64,000 bases of DNA from Calycina herbarum (lineage: Eukaryota; Ascomycota; Leotiomycetes; Helotiales; Pezizellaceae). Every line of letters starts with the position of its first letter. Position 1 is the stretch's first letter. The notes beneath the pieces were generated by a model. It was not told where the DNA came from and searched no databases. It saw only the letters and a program-made list of their open reading frames with translations. Of this stretch, positions 12,438 through 22,700 are shown piece after piece. The stretch spans positions 186,001 to 250,000 of the forward strand of contig LLEY01000070.1 of the NCBI GenBank assembly GCA_001414485.1, in the 5' to 3' direction. Both the position numbers and the translations under genes were made by a program.

Positions 12438-13232
12438 ATGTCAAACTACCTCTCCGGCTTCTCTAGCCGCGTGGCCAACCTTCGACAGAACCTCCTTGCG
12501 ACCGAAAGCGATGGCCCATCTGTACAGGAGACCAACATTGCCCGCGCTATGCGAAGCTACTATACCGAGCAAGGGCGAACGTTCAAGCCAAAAGCGATGA
12601 AGATGAGGATGAGAATAGGTGCAAATGGAAACCAGACGGTAGCTGTGGACCGACACGGCCGTCCAGAGTGGGAATTGGACGACGAGAAAAATGTCCGTCT
12701 CGCCATCTACACCGAGACAGAACCACCGCAGCAAGTTCAAGTTGCATACGTCCCTACAACGAGCGAAGGGACTATTCGAGCCTACCCTCCAATCAATACT
12801 CGCCCAGTACCAGGGAGAGCAGTCAGCAACCAGGAGACAGCTGCCGTTGACAAGAGGGACAAGAAGGACAGATTGAGGGACAGAACTGCCAACAAAAGAC
12901 CCACACTCTCTAGCGACAGCCTACAAGGTCGAGGAGCAGTTTCGAATGGTGGGAGTTACCAGGAAAGCAGAGCCGCCACAAATACATACGACAGATCGAA
13001 CTCCTACGATTCCCGTTCCAATCGTGGAGCCGAAAAACCATACGTCGCTGCTTCCGAGCCATGGTCCAACCAACCAAACGAATTTGAAGGCGGCTACAAC
13101 CCCCCCGCGCCAGTAAACAACTACGCCCCCGTGAAGAATGTTGGTGCTCGACGACCAGGAGGACTCCCTAGTGGACCGGGTGGCAATCGACCTATGGGAC
13201 TACCCACTGGACCTAGAGGAAAGAGGTTCTAA
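12438..13232 (+). CDS. Mso1-like (Sec1-binding) protein, low-complexity C-terminus
   Basis: Single open frame of 264 aa from ATG 12438. The N-terminus MSNYLSGFSSRVANLRQNLL, followed by ARAMRSYYTEQGRTF, resembles the Sec1-binding domain of fungal Mso1 proteins, which help SNARE assembly at exocytic sites. The rest is disordered: charged (DKRDKKDRLRDR), Ser/Asn/Tyr-rich, then Pro/Gly repeats ending GGLPSGPGGNRPMGLPTGP. I base the name only on the first ~60 residues. The stretch PKAMKMRMRIGANGN right after the domain is unlike the usual family sequence, and a small unspliced intron there cannot be excluded. An alternative is an unrelated disordered fungal protein. Confidence 0.55.
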   Translation: MSNYLSGFSSRVANLRQNLLATESDGPSVQETNIARAMRSYYTEQGRTFKPKAMKMRMRIGANGNQTVAVDRHGRPEWELDDEKNVRLAIYTETEPPQQVQVAYVPTTSEGTIRAYPPINTRPVPGRAVSNQETAAVDKRDKKDRLRDRTANKRPTLSSDSLQGRGAVSNGGSYQESRAATNTYDRSNSYDSRSNRGAEKPYVAASEPWSNQPNEFEGGYNPPAPVNNYAPVKNVGARRPGGLPSGPGGNRPMGLPTGPRGKRF

Positions 13233-14094
13233 TCTTGAGGGCACGAGGAGAGCATAACGCGAGAAGGAGAGCATAGCACCAGAAGAGGGGGGCATATATA
13301 AGCAGGAGAGGGAAGTTTGATGCGGGATTCGTTTGCGGTCATTTATGCATTGTTTGGAGTTGGGGAGTACATGATGATGTTTTTCGCTATGTCTTTCATG
13401 GGGGTTTGCGAATGGGAACAGTAGAGAAGTAGGCAGAAGATGGCTCTGGAAAGTCTTGATGATTTTACTTGTTGGCTTTTACTTTTGATACAGATGGTGG
13501 TGGGGGTATCCCTGTGGGGTGTTAATATGAATCATGGGTCTCTGTTTCTAACGAATCGTGCCTGGTGTCTTTTCTGCTTGTGTTTTTATGGGTGATAAAT
13601 CTGTTCCGTAGTGATATCAGACTGCTTCTTGCTCACAAGACTGTGTGGGAATTCCGGCCGTGTCTTCATTATGGGACTTGCATCTAAAAACTTGTTGCAG
13701 TACGATAAATGATTTTGTAGATGCTTTGGTACATTTCGAAACGGAAAATTTCAAAAGAGGTCTAAGAAATATCTTGAATAGAAGTATCCAGCACCATTCA
13801 CGATTACACCGGGTCTATTATCCACAATCTGATGCAAAGTTCGCTTCTCTCCTTGGCTTTCACCTCTTCTGAAGAGGTCATTGTGCTAAACTGAAGTCAT
13901 TATGAATTCATTTCTCAAAGTGTACACGTCCGTCGATATCGTGATATGTATTCATTGCTAATATCTCAATCTACCTACCAAAGCAATAGCTAATCATTAG
14001 ATTCCCGTCTCGTTTCCGACCAAGAACCTTCAATAAATGAATCCTTCCCCTGCATCCATGCAATATGAAATTCTCTGCTTCCAAACACTCCCTC
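13233..14094. other. Intergenic, convergent genes
   Basis: The 3' flanks of two convergent genes. No gene, RNA or repeat was recognised. Confidence 0.5.
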
Positions 14095-14986
14095 TCAAGT
14101 GTCGAGAAAACCATGCGGGATTGGCAAGTCGGAAACTATAGGTGCTGGACTTGCACTTGTAGAAATATCTTGTTCGCTATCCGGGATCGTCCCATGGCTC
14201 TCCGTTGTCCTACCATCGTGAATCTCCGTCGACTGAAGGCAATTGCTTGTTGACTCGACGCTATTTCCGTTGTCTTCTGGGGCAGGGGAGGGCAGGTCTT
14301 CGTTGAAGAAAGACACAGAAGGTGAAGATCCCAACTCTGAAAGTTCCGAGAAAGGTGCAGAATCCCCAGCTCGTGCTGAACGATTCTGGACTCCATTCGG
14401 AGAAGTCGCAACACCATTACTACCAATAGCGCCTGCATTCTTAGCAGGAGTAGAAGTATTAACCGCAAGTATCGAATTCTTGGCCACCGCCTTCTTTTTC
14501 TTCTTCTCCTTGAGGCCATCTCCATCTTCAGAATCAGAAAGCATCTCACCCCCCTCATCACCCCAATCCCTCAAAAACTGCCCCCGCAAAAACGAATCGT
14601 AATCCCCGGCTGCCCGTCTTTCAGACGCCACCATAGCCTCCGCGATCCATCGAGCATCGTGTTTCCCTGCCGCGCCGTCGGCTTTGAATTCTGTGACTGT
14701 GCGGGTGATTTCGCCGCTGCTGATGAGGGTTGAGACTTTTTCGTTTTCGACGCTGGCGAAGATTGCTTGCGCGGTCGGGTGGCTGAGTATTGCCTACGGA
14801 ACTTGGTTAGTTTGTGCTGGGAAATGAAAGGGGGAGGGAGCGCACTGAGAGATTTAGTTCTTCGCGGTAGGCTATGGAGTTTTCTGAGCCGAGGACGGAG
14901 AATTCTTCCCAGAGGTCTTTTTCTTTGCGGGCTCGACCGCCTTTGGAGCGGGTGTTTAGCTTTACTCTTCCGCCTTTTCGTGACAT
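14095..14986 (-). CDS. Conserved fungal protein of unknown function
   Basis: Two exons: 14846-14986 (MSRKGGRVKLNTRSKGGR...) and 14095-14793, with intron 14794-14845 (donor GTGCGC, slightly weak; acceptor GTAG). The spliced frame gives about 279 aa. The N-terminal ~110 residues are the conserved-looking part: a very basic start, KEKDLWEEFSVLGSENSIAY, HPTAQAIFASVENEKVSTLI, TEFKADGAAGKHDARWIAEAM. After it come a Lys run (KEKKKKKAVAK) and a Ser/Pro/Asn-rich disordered tail. I recall similar proteins across filamentous fungi but no experimentally named function. The basic N-terminus would suit RNA or chromatin binding, which is only a guess. Confidence 0.75.
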
Positions 14987-16093
14987 GGTGTAGGTATTGG
15001 CTTTATCGGGTCGGGATTTTGGATTGGGCTCGTTGGGGAAGGTTGTGATGGTCCTTATTTCTTGGACTTTAATTTGCGGTCTGTCTGGTTGAAAGATGTC
15101 GTTGACGAGAACTGGTCATCCAAGGGCCTCTTGGATGATAGAGTTTGATGTCACCAGCCTGGGATATGCTGGTTGGCCTTTTGGTGCTATGCTATGAGAT
15201 GAGCGAACTTCAAGAGTGGCGGAAGGTGTAGGTTGGTGAATGAATAGGCGCAATACTGCTTAATTTCGTTAGCATGGGAAGGTATTTTGGGAAGAGAGGT
15301 GAAGTATACAAGAGCCCCAAACCATTTTAACCGAGGATGAAAGGGGAAAGACAAGATAAAGCTGTATAGGTTTATAGCTTTGAAAATGCTTTGAAGACAT
15401 CTTAATTCAGACCTAACTTAAACATGGCTTGAAAGGAGAGACGGGTAATTGACTTTGATGAAAGTTTGTAGCAAACTTCAATAAGACCTCAATGAAGCTA
15501 AAAATAGCTGAATACTGGAAGAGGAATATTGGTTGACTAACCTTTATTGTGTCCTCTCAAGGAAGCTATCCGTGTGACACTCTTTTATAGCCCTCGATTT
15601 CATTTCGGGTGAGAGGATATTCTTGATGTTGCGGCTTCCGAGGCCTTGACAGTCGTGTGAACCGGAGTTTGAGAGTTTGGTCGGTTGTTGGCCAAACAGG
15701 TGTGAATCCTAGGGTTCGGATGTTTGAAGGAATTAACTTTGGAAAGGAACAGGTGAAATCATTTCGTATCGTTCGGAGTCAAATGATCCAACTCAAGAAT
15801 TTTGAAAGTGTACATTGAAGTAGGACGATCTAGAGTTGAAGATGTGAATGGTGGGGGGCTCTTGGTCGGCAAATAGTTATGCCGACTCCGGGCATCCTAC
15901 CAATGGTGTTCCAGTAAGTTAGGTTAGAGCAATTGAAGAACAATCCCACGTCTCGGAATAAATCTCCAGGGTTTTGCCCAAAAAAATCTCCAAAGGACGA
16001 CTCTACGACTTTGTACACGCGCCAAGCTCCGTCCAGGCTGTCCTACAACTAAACCAGGAGAACAACCCTCATCTGCAGGTCCCCAGAAGCAAG
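14987..16093. other. Intergenic, divergent promoter region before SEC22
   Basis: Over 1 kb between the unknown gene (minus) and SEC22 (plus), so both promoters lie here. No conserved coding frame was found. Confidence 0.5.
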
Positions 16094-17178
16094 ATGATTA
16101 AATCAACACAGATCGCGCGGCTTGATGGTACGGTTACAGTCCTTAGGAAATCTACAACAATCCAACTAACATATCTTCCTAGGCCTCATGCTCTGCGCCT
16201 CAGTCGACGAGAATGAACAGGTACGCCTCGCGCGCAATACCCTCACGCCCAAGCAATAGCTGATTCATACGATAACAGACCGATTCCTCCCTCTCCGATG
16301 TCAAATCACAAGTCAAAAGCATTCTGCGGAAGATCGGTCGGAATTCGGAGCCACAGATGTCTATTGAGAGCGGTTCATATACGATACAGTAGGTATTACT
16401 GGTTTCATTCTTTGTCACGCTGGGGGCGAGCCCATATGGTACAGCAAGAGAGGCGTATATTTGGGTCTCTGGGAGGGAGGACAGGGGAAGCTCGTTCTTC
16501 TTTATTGGGCCCGACGGAACGCTGCTGTAGGAGGGTGGTCTTTCTTCTACGAGGGGTTATGCTGCGCGATTTCTTAAGCTCAGCAAGTGCCGAGATATCA
16601 AGAGGAGGAGAAAGACGGAACAGAACCCAAAACGCCCATGATCTAAATCTGTGTGAAAGATTCAAATCCCACAAATCCCAAACCCAGTTCCACTAACAAC
16701 CCTTCTTAGCTACCTCATCTCCTCCGACATAGTCTACATCTGCATCTGCGAAAAGTCCTACCCCCGAAAACTAGCCTTCACCTACCTCTCCGACCTCCGC
16801 GACGAATTCAGCACCACCTACCCCTCGCAACAAGTCCTCTCCTCCATCCTCCGTCCCTACGCCTTCATGGAATTCGACACTTTTATCTCGCGCACCAAAG
16901 CCACCTACTCTGACAGTCGCGCAACCCAAAACCTGGACAAGCTAAACGACGAACTACGAGACGTGACAAAAGTCATGACGAAGAATATCGAGGATTTGTT
17001 ATATCGAGGTGATAGTCTGGAGAAGATGGGCGAGGTGAGTAGTCGCTTGAGAGAGGATAGTAGGAAGTATAAGCAGGCCGCTGTGAGGATTAATTGGGAG
17101 TTGCTTTTGAAGCAGTATGGGCCTCTTGGTGGGTTGGGGTTGTTTATTATCATCTTCTTGTGGTGGAGATTCTTTTGA
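16094..17178 (+). CDS. sec22: SEC22, R-SNARE of ER-Golgi transport
   Basis: Vesicle SNARE acting between ER and Golgi. Exons 16094-16127, 16183-16220, 16279-16388 and 16710-17178 join in frame to 216 aa, the family size. The longin domain is MIKSTQIARLDGLMLCASVD, SDVKSQVKSILRKIGRNSEP and YTIHYLISSDIVYICICEK. The R-SNARE coiled coil includes RATQNLDKLNDELRDVTKVM and MTKNIEDLLYRGDSLEKMGE, with the central Arg in YRGD. The C-terminal anchor is GPLGGLGLFIIIFLWWRFF. The third intron is long for this genome (321 nt, 16389-16709) but has proper GT and TTCTTAG ends. The first two exons are tiny, so a single-ORF search would find only the last exon. Confidence 0.95.
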
Positions 17179-18346
17179 GGGGCCGATATATCTTGCAAGA
17201 TGGGATATAGAGGGACTATGCTTTGCGGCAAATAGCTATGGATTCAGGCATACTGGGGCTCAGAAAGCTGGACGCCTATGTGCTGGATATTTTCTGGAGG
17301 GATGGAATGCGGGGGGCTGTAGGACTCAGCTTCGCTTTGTACAACGATACCCAAATGTAGCTTTGGGCCAAGAAGAGTATAATGATTTTTGCCTGTGAGC
17401 CAACCTCTTTGGTATCTAGGAGATTCTCGGCCGTTCCTTTTTGTACCTCTACTACGAGCCGTCTTGTGAGAATCAGAAACTTGGATCTAGTCCCTACCCT
17501 GCGACAATACCACACGATTTAGAGCAATCCAACTTTTTATCCGAGACAGTTTAAGGAGAATCGAGAAACAACATTTCTCATTCTTCTACTCGAACAATCC
17601 TTATTCGCACAATCTAAGTAAAGTAATGCTCGAACTCATATACCCTCATTTCAGTGCTAACCTAGAAAGAGTATAGGTTTTATGCCGTTGTCTACACCCA
17701 AATCATCAACCTGCTCCTCTAACCTTGGATGATACATCTTCATAGGATAAACATCCATAGCCTCCTCGCCATCGCCACCCCATTCAGCAGATTGAGATTT
17801 GGCCTACCGGCCCTACCTCCTCTATCAAAGTACTTTCTTCCTCGCCTTCGATAAAAGCCTCAATAATATCTTCGTCCTACATTCCGCTCTCGTAGTTACC
17901 CTGCTCTTCAGTTCCTCGATCAAAGCATTCCTGGCGTCGGGTTCGGCCTCGGGCGTTAATCTTCAATCTCAAAAACGTCAGCCTTATTTCTTCATGACAG
18001 ACCAGAGAAAACTCACTTTCGAGAAGTGAGTTCATGGTACTCTTTGCCTTGGTCTTCTCGCGCCATCGAAAGAGCTTCACATGCTGGATTCCCACCCAGA
18101 CTTCTGCAATTCACCTCACTTGTCGCATTCCGCTGGGTTCTTCATCGGTACCTACGGCGTCCCGAATTATAGTATCCTGAATACACCAAACTCCAAAAAC
18201 GACTAAATCGGAAATCGCAAATCGCAAATCGCAAATCGCAAAGAGTCAACTAGACTGGAGCTACGACTGAAGTATCTTCTATGGTATTCTAGTGAAGGAA
18301 CGACCATATTAAAGCGGGAATTCATTTTTACTTTGCCAATTCGACT
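17179..18346. other. Gene-free stretch with coding-like remnants
   Basis: No intact gene. On the minus strand two acidic, coding-like stretches stand out: about 17805-17885 (DEDIIEAFIEGEEESTLIEE) and about 17685-17800 (EAMDVYPMKMYHPRLEEQ). They are in different frames and broken by stops, and I could not assign them. They sit just downstream (minus sense) of the Cdc7-like fragment. Confidence 0.4.
18208..18241. repeat. Heptanucleotide tandem repeat (CAAATCG)n
   Basis: About four and a half head-to-tail copies of a 7-base unit (gcaaatcgcaaatcg...). It is a short microsatellite inside the gene-fragment region. Confidence 0.9.
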
Positions 18347-18588
18347 CAGCATCCCCCTCCAATGCGATTGACGAGCCGAAAGCGTTCTTCAATACCCGTA
18401 AATGTGTCTTGAAACATCTTCATATCCTCTCGTACCACCGGGTCAACTATCGTGTCGCTCTCATCCGAGTCGTAGTTCTCATCCAGCGCATCATCTTCCT
18501 CTCCCTCGCCTCGTGATTCATCCATCCCTTGGTTGTCTCCATCAATCGACTCCTCCCGGAGCTGAAACGGGAGCCATTCGAAAAGAAG
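18347..18588 (-). pseudogene. Truncated Cdc7-type kinase fragment
   Basis: The minus-strand frame reads an acidic linker (GEGEEDDALDENYDSDESD), then VVREDMKMFQDTFTGIEERF, then RLVNRIGGG and a stop. Fungal Cdc7/Hsk1 (DDK) kinases have exactly this order: acidic region, a short helix ending in GI..RFRL(I/V)NRIGEG, then the glycine loop and kinase lobe. Here the match stops at the first glycines, with no VYKAEDL and no catalytic lobe downstream, so this is a broken piece and not an active kinase. A TAG lies directly upstream in frame and could be an old splice acceptor. Identity rests on about 30 residues from memory of the family. Confidence 0.5.
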
Positions 18589-19067
18589 GGCCTACTATCT
18601 CGATTCCTTCAATCTCGTAGATGTGTACAGTGCAAGACAAGGAGATCGTATGTAGGTGTTGAGATTTGTATTGGTGGGTTGTGTAGGAGACTTGGGGTTA
18701 TGAATTCCAATGCCGACATTTGCATTTCAATCAGGAACTTACTCCCAATACGTCAAAATTTGTATCAACGAGCAGAGATGCTGCTTACCCTCGCTTCATG
18801 TAGTGAAGTGGTGGGCACGCGCGACTCTATAGCTTGCACAAGCCGGTTGAATGCTGTGATTGTGCTGTCGACTTGTTTCCCACCGTAAGAACTACCCGTT
18901 CAAGTCCTATACTCTCGTTCTCAACATCCTGTAGTGATACGGTGATGGGATAAAGGAGACGAGGGGTATGGCTGGTCAACCCCTTGTTTTTGAGATGTCC
19001 TCAATCTCTGTTAATTTGGCGTCTACCAGAGACGACTAGTTGAGGAACGAGTTTTTTTTTTGTGGAT

Positions 19068-19274
19068 TTCTCACGAGGACGTATTGACTTGTCGGAGAGG
19101 CCCCAGGTTATGGAGTACTTGTTCTCCATAATCCCCGGAAGTTTTGCTCCTTCTCAATTACTGCACTGGGGAAGGAGTGCTAGAACCAGCAAGTCGTTCC
19201 AAGTTTTCTTCGGGCCTGCTTGGCCAAGATTCCTTCTCACGAGGACGTATTAGCTTGTCAGAAAGGCGCCAGGT
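19068..19274. repeat. Partial tandem duplication, period 166 bp
   Basis: The sequence ttctcacgaggacgtatt plus about 22 further bases occurs at 19068-19108 and again at 19234-19274 with a few substitutions. On the minus strand both copies stay readable in the same way (S-I/V-T-W-x-L-S-D-K-x-I-R-P-R-E-K), which suggests a duplicated coding fragment of unknown origin. Confidence 0.7.
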
Positions 19275-19365
19275 GACTGAGCACTTCTTCAAACCCCCAA
19301 CTTAGTGTATTTCGTGGTCAACTCCTTCTCAATAGCGATGAGATAGACATTGATGTTCAAGGATC

Positions 19366-19412
19366 GGAAAGTGGGTCACCTTGGTCTCAGTGGGGTCTAT
19401 CTTTGGTGCTTT
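19366..19412 (-). pseudogene. Fragment of ribosomal protein uL11 (RPL12), N-terminal piece
   Basis: The minus strand reads APKIDPTETKVTHF, close to the fungal uL11 start (M-A-P-K-I-D-P-x-E-x-K-V-I-x-L). It is preceded by TTTTAAAG, which could be an old splice acceptor. Only about 14 residues match before the similarity ends. It lies downstream (minus sense) of the uL11 middle piece at 20925-21146, so the two pieces are in reversed order relative to a gene. Confidence 0.5.
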
Positions 19413-19869
19413 AAAACAACTGTCAGCTTGAATTCAGGAGATCTGGGTGCGCCGAGCAATACTTACGCATGATTGTGATTGTGGAAGTTTTGGAGTTGTT
19501 TAGCCTAGAACTTGGCAATTTTTAACTTTCTGTTCAAGCTGGGAGTAGGTGAGGGGTCGACCGTGGGGTTTACATCGCGCTTGATGGGATGGTGGACAAA
19601 TCAGAGGAAGCCGTGCTTGATATTGCGCTTGGTGTAGGTCGCTACCAGCTGTCTAGAGGTTCTTCCAACTAATGGACGGTTATATTGATATGAAGACCAA
19701 CGGGCTATGTAGCTCCTCTTCCTAATAATTTTGTGCTCCAATAATTGATTTTCCTCCAAGGATCATCATGATGCTCTCCGTCCCCTAGGCTTTCTCGCCC
19801 AATAGGGGACGGAGAACAGGTGTATTGAAAGTTTTCCGCCACTATGCCTTTGCCCTTGAGCTCGGAGAT

Positions 19870-20055
19870 GAGGCTGGGAATCCACCACATGCTCGCTGAA
19901 CGGTCTTCTCTGATCGGGAGACTTGGGCGTGTTCGCGGGGTCTGAAAGCTGAGATATCTGAGATCGCCTCTTGCGGTCCTGACAACGCGGACCTTGTTGA
20001 ATTTGGTGTTGTATGGGTTGCGGGGTCTGTAATTGAGTCTGTTGGATGTCGTTTT
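19870..20055 (-). pseudogene. Broken ribosomal protein eL34 (RPL34) copy
   Basis: The minus strand reads NRLNYRPRNPYNTKFNKVRV then VRTARGDLRYLS, matching the eL34 N-terminus. After a deletion that would remove the zinc-ribbon CGDC region and a frame change it resumes as AFRPREHAQVSRSEKTVQRA followed by CGG, the eL34 middle. The C-terminal third is missing. Substitutions, the deletion and the frameshift make it non-functional. Confidence 0.8.
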
Positions 20056-20057
20056 GG

Positions 20058-20147
20058 CAGTATTGCTTGATGTTGAAGTTGGTGGCATCGCCTCCTGTGG
20101 TCTTGACAGCGCGGACCTTGTTGGATTTGGTGTTGTATGGGGCGCTC
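20058..20147 (-). pseudogene. Second, shorter eL34 fragment
   Basis: The minus strand reads APYNTKSNKVRAVKTTGGDA followed by TNF, a second copy of the eL34 NPYNTRSNKVRxVKTPGG block directly beside the first. The repeat (rc of ttgttggatttggtgttgta) is about 120 bp from its partner. It shows tandem duplication of the fragment. Confidence 0.75.
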
Positions 20148-20292
20148 ATCATCAGCTCCAATTTCGACGGACTCAACATCAAGTTGCGTCGTGCTCAATA
20201 AGTCGTCAAGGACGGATTTGATGTCCTTTTCGGAAGGAATGTTCTTCTCACCGAGGAGGAGGAGGAGGTAGACTGCGAGGTGATTTGTTTTG
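20148..20292 (-). pseudogene. Fragment of acidic ribosomal protein P2
   Basis: The minus strand reads HLAVYLLLLLGEKNIPSEKD, then IKSVLDDL, then after an insertion SVEIGADDER. The P2 family start is M-K-x-L-A-A-Y-L-L-L-x-x-G-G-N-x-x-P-S-A-x-D-I-K-x-V-L..VGIEADEER. The segment is joined without a break to the eL34 fragments, in one continuous open frame. It lacks the rest of P2, including the Ala-rich hinge and acidic tail. Confidence 0.65.
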
Positions 20293-20574
20293 ATGGCTGC
20301 GGCTGAGGGTAGAAAGGCGCCCCTCTGCAAAGCCACCCAAAAGCTGCTAGATCTTGATTGCCACTGAGAGAATAACCCGCAGACCAAGTAAATGAGCGAG
20401 TATAGATGGATAGCCACCTGGCGAACCTGAGGAATTTGCAATCTGATTCGCACAGAAAGAGCTTGAAGTGCAAACAAGAGAGAAAGAACCCTGATTTCGG
20501 CCTGAGTTTTGGTTTAATGGATCCTGCTGCTTTGGCAGCTCAATGTACGAAGGATACTCGTTCGCGACCAACTC

Positions 20575-20745
20575 AAACTTCCATTTGAGCTTTTTGGTCC
20601 TCCATTCCCATCGATTCTGGAGTGTCGGTCTCCTGGATTCGTTGTCCTTCAAAAAAGAAGCGATAGGTACCTGGCACCTTTCCTTCAAAGGCGGGTGTCA
20701 AATTCTCCGTTTCATGCGCTCTTTGCCTTAAATGTGACTTCTTGG
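20575..20745 (-). pseudogene. SUMO (Smt3)-like fragment, broken
   Basis: The minus strand reads RFFFEGQRIQETDTPESMGM followed by EDQ, the SUMO block R-F-L-F-x-G-x-R-I-x-x-x-x-T-P-x-x-L-x-M-E. Upstream, in shifted frames, GGQEVTFKAK recalls the beta-2 strand (EVFFKIK). The conserved DxIEVxxEQxGG end, needed for conjugation, is absent. Frameshifts and stops show it is a relic. Confidence 0.65.
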
Positions 20746-20924
20746 CCTCCTTGGTGCTTCAGGCTCAGTTTTGGTATGAACCAGGTTTATCTCTTTCAGA
20801 AGTTCTGAGAACTTGAGAAAGAAGATGCCTTCCGAAAGTGAACTTTGATGACAGCCCACCCACAGCCCCTCTTGGGTGAGGGCTGGGGTCTTTACAAAGC
20901 AGTAAACATCTTTCGCGTGGAAAC

Positions 20925-21146
20925 AATTCTTTGCGAGCGTTGTTGAATCCCATTGTTGGGGCGATCTCGATCATGTCGTCCCAAGGAATGGATTTTGTGT
21001 GCTTGATGTGCTTCTCCTTCTGAGCGATGAGGCGGAAGGAACGACGGAAACAGCGGCTTGCCGATTTTGAATGGTGAGCTTTACTATGACATGGAGACCT
21101 TTCCAGTCGCCAGTTGCCTTTGCGATATCTTCTCCGACCTTCTTCT
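20925..21146 (-). pseudogene. Fragment of ribosomal protein uL11 (RPL12), middle part
   Basis: The minus strand reads [40 protein letters not shown], then after a frame change [20 protein letters not shown] and APTM. This is near-canonical uL11 from about residue 38 to 115. The segment starts right after TTTCATAG, a plausible old 3' splice site, so it came from genomic (intron-bearing) DNA and not from a processed mRNA. The frameshift and missing ends make it a pseudogene fragment. Confidence 0.85.
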
Positions 21147-22700
21147 ATGAAACATCCTGTAGCTTGGACACTCTTGCTGTACTAAGTTTTAGTGGCACTT
21201 CTTTAATGAGACAGAGGTTGATAATTACTGACACGCATAATCTGTGACCACCTGGTGTTTCGAAGCCGTTGTTTTTGACAACGAACTCAGCTTCGGTCTC
21301 TAGTGTATGTTGAGGAAATTCTGGATGAAGCAGCATTGCCACAATGCTCGAAATTCTTCTACCTTTAGACACAAAAAAGGGCTGTTGGTGTACGCGGACT
21401 CGGCGGGCTGGAACCTTTCAAGTTAGTAAAAAGGTCAAAAAGAAACTTCAAGAGATAGACTTACCCTCATCAGGAGGAGAACGCGAGGCTAGGGTAGTGT
21501 CAAGACACAAAATGTCGAGAAGACAACGCCGAAGAGGCGTCAAGAGGTCGAAAAATCAACTTTGTTTGCATCTCTAGTGTAGTTGGAAGAGCCTAGCACG
21601 AAGTTTATGCAGTCTTGGATATGATTCCGAAGAAGTTGTCATAGTTTTCGCTGATTGGATGGAGGGTTCACTCCAAGTTTTCTGTCTAGGTCTCCAACTT
21701 CGATCTTGCTTTTGATGCCAGTTAGCATAATAGAAGCAGAGACTCAACACTCTGTTTGTGATTCAAAACTCCGTAACTGGAATAGATGCAATGCGGCGTG
21801 GGTCGTATCCTAAAGGAGCTGGCATTCAACTTGGTGGACCTGGTGGACCTCCACGAGGGGGTTTTTGGCGTGGTGGCTCGGGGCAAGAACCATCAGTCTT
21901 CCCCTGCTCGACATACTGATGGTGCTGTTGAGAGCATCCTTAAGGAGGACCTTGAGAATATTGGGGATATCCGCCGTTGTTTGGATGATCGTCGAGGTCT
22001 CGAGCTTGACGTTGACCTGCGCCGCCAGACATGGTTCAAGTGAGCTATGGTGAAGTTGTCAGCGCAGGTTCAATTGAAGTGAAAATAAGCACGAGAGCTC
22101 AGTGCCATTTGGCAGTGCCAGTGTGTGAAGACCACGAGCAATGCCAATATGGTAGAGTACATGATTGGGACGTTGGGGAGGATATCTTTGCCCACTATTA
22201 TTTGGCGGACATACTCCAGGATTGGGCCAAGAAATGCCGGGCATACAGTCTACCAATTCCTCCGTGACTGCCCTAAATCAAATAATGTTATTTGGAAAGG
22301 CTCCGAACAATTGAATTGAGCAAATACTCACGAGGTAGGCTGAAGGCTGAAAAACCACCGACACTAAATGTCAAGAAGGCGAAATCAAAACTCAAAGTAA
22401 CGAAATTTGGAGAAGACGTCGAGTCGAGGAGGTTCGACGATAGTGTCATCAGTAGTGACACTCCCGCCACCTCCAAGAAGAAGTTGTTGTTGTTGTTCGG
22501 AGTTTTAACCATGGCGATGGTCGTTTCTTGGGACGCCAACCAGCTCGTCCGCCCAGTCTCCCTTCTTCTTCTCGGGGGCTGATGAGAAGAAGGGGACGAT
22601 TCTATGTTTGCCTATGGATGAGCTGGTTGGCGTTGTTGTAGGGGTATCTGTGACTGTCGTAAGATATAACTCCCTTGAGGTGGTTGGCAAGTGGATGTTG
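21147..22700. other. Continuation of the fragment region, unassigned
   Basis: No complete gene. Several minus-strand stretches look coding (for example about 21960-22015, QVNVKLETSTIIQTTADIPN, and about 22545-22580, APEKKKGDWADE), but they are short, in different frames and not identified. They are probably more host-gene pieces like those at 19.3-21.1 kb. Confidence 0.4.

Noticed and set aside
14243..14602. Plus-strand open frame opposite the unknown gene
   Set aside because: The minus strand has the coherent two-exon gene; this frame is its complement and has no family support.
16298..16696. Open frames inside SEC22
   Set aside because: They lie mainly in the 321-nt third intron; the SEC22 exons on both sides join in frame without them.
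19842..20477. 211-codon frame as a genuine gene
   Set aside because: Its content is a mix of P2-like and eL34-like pieces partly in the wrong frame, with no promoter or splice support; treated as a chance chimera and listed as a finding instead.
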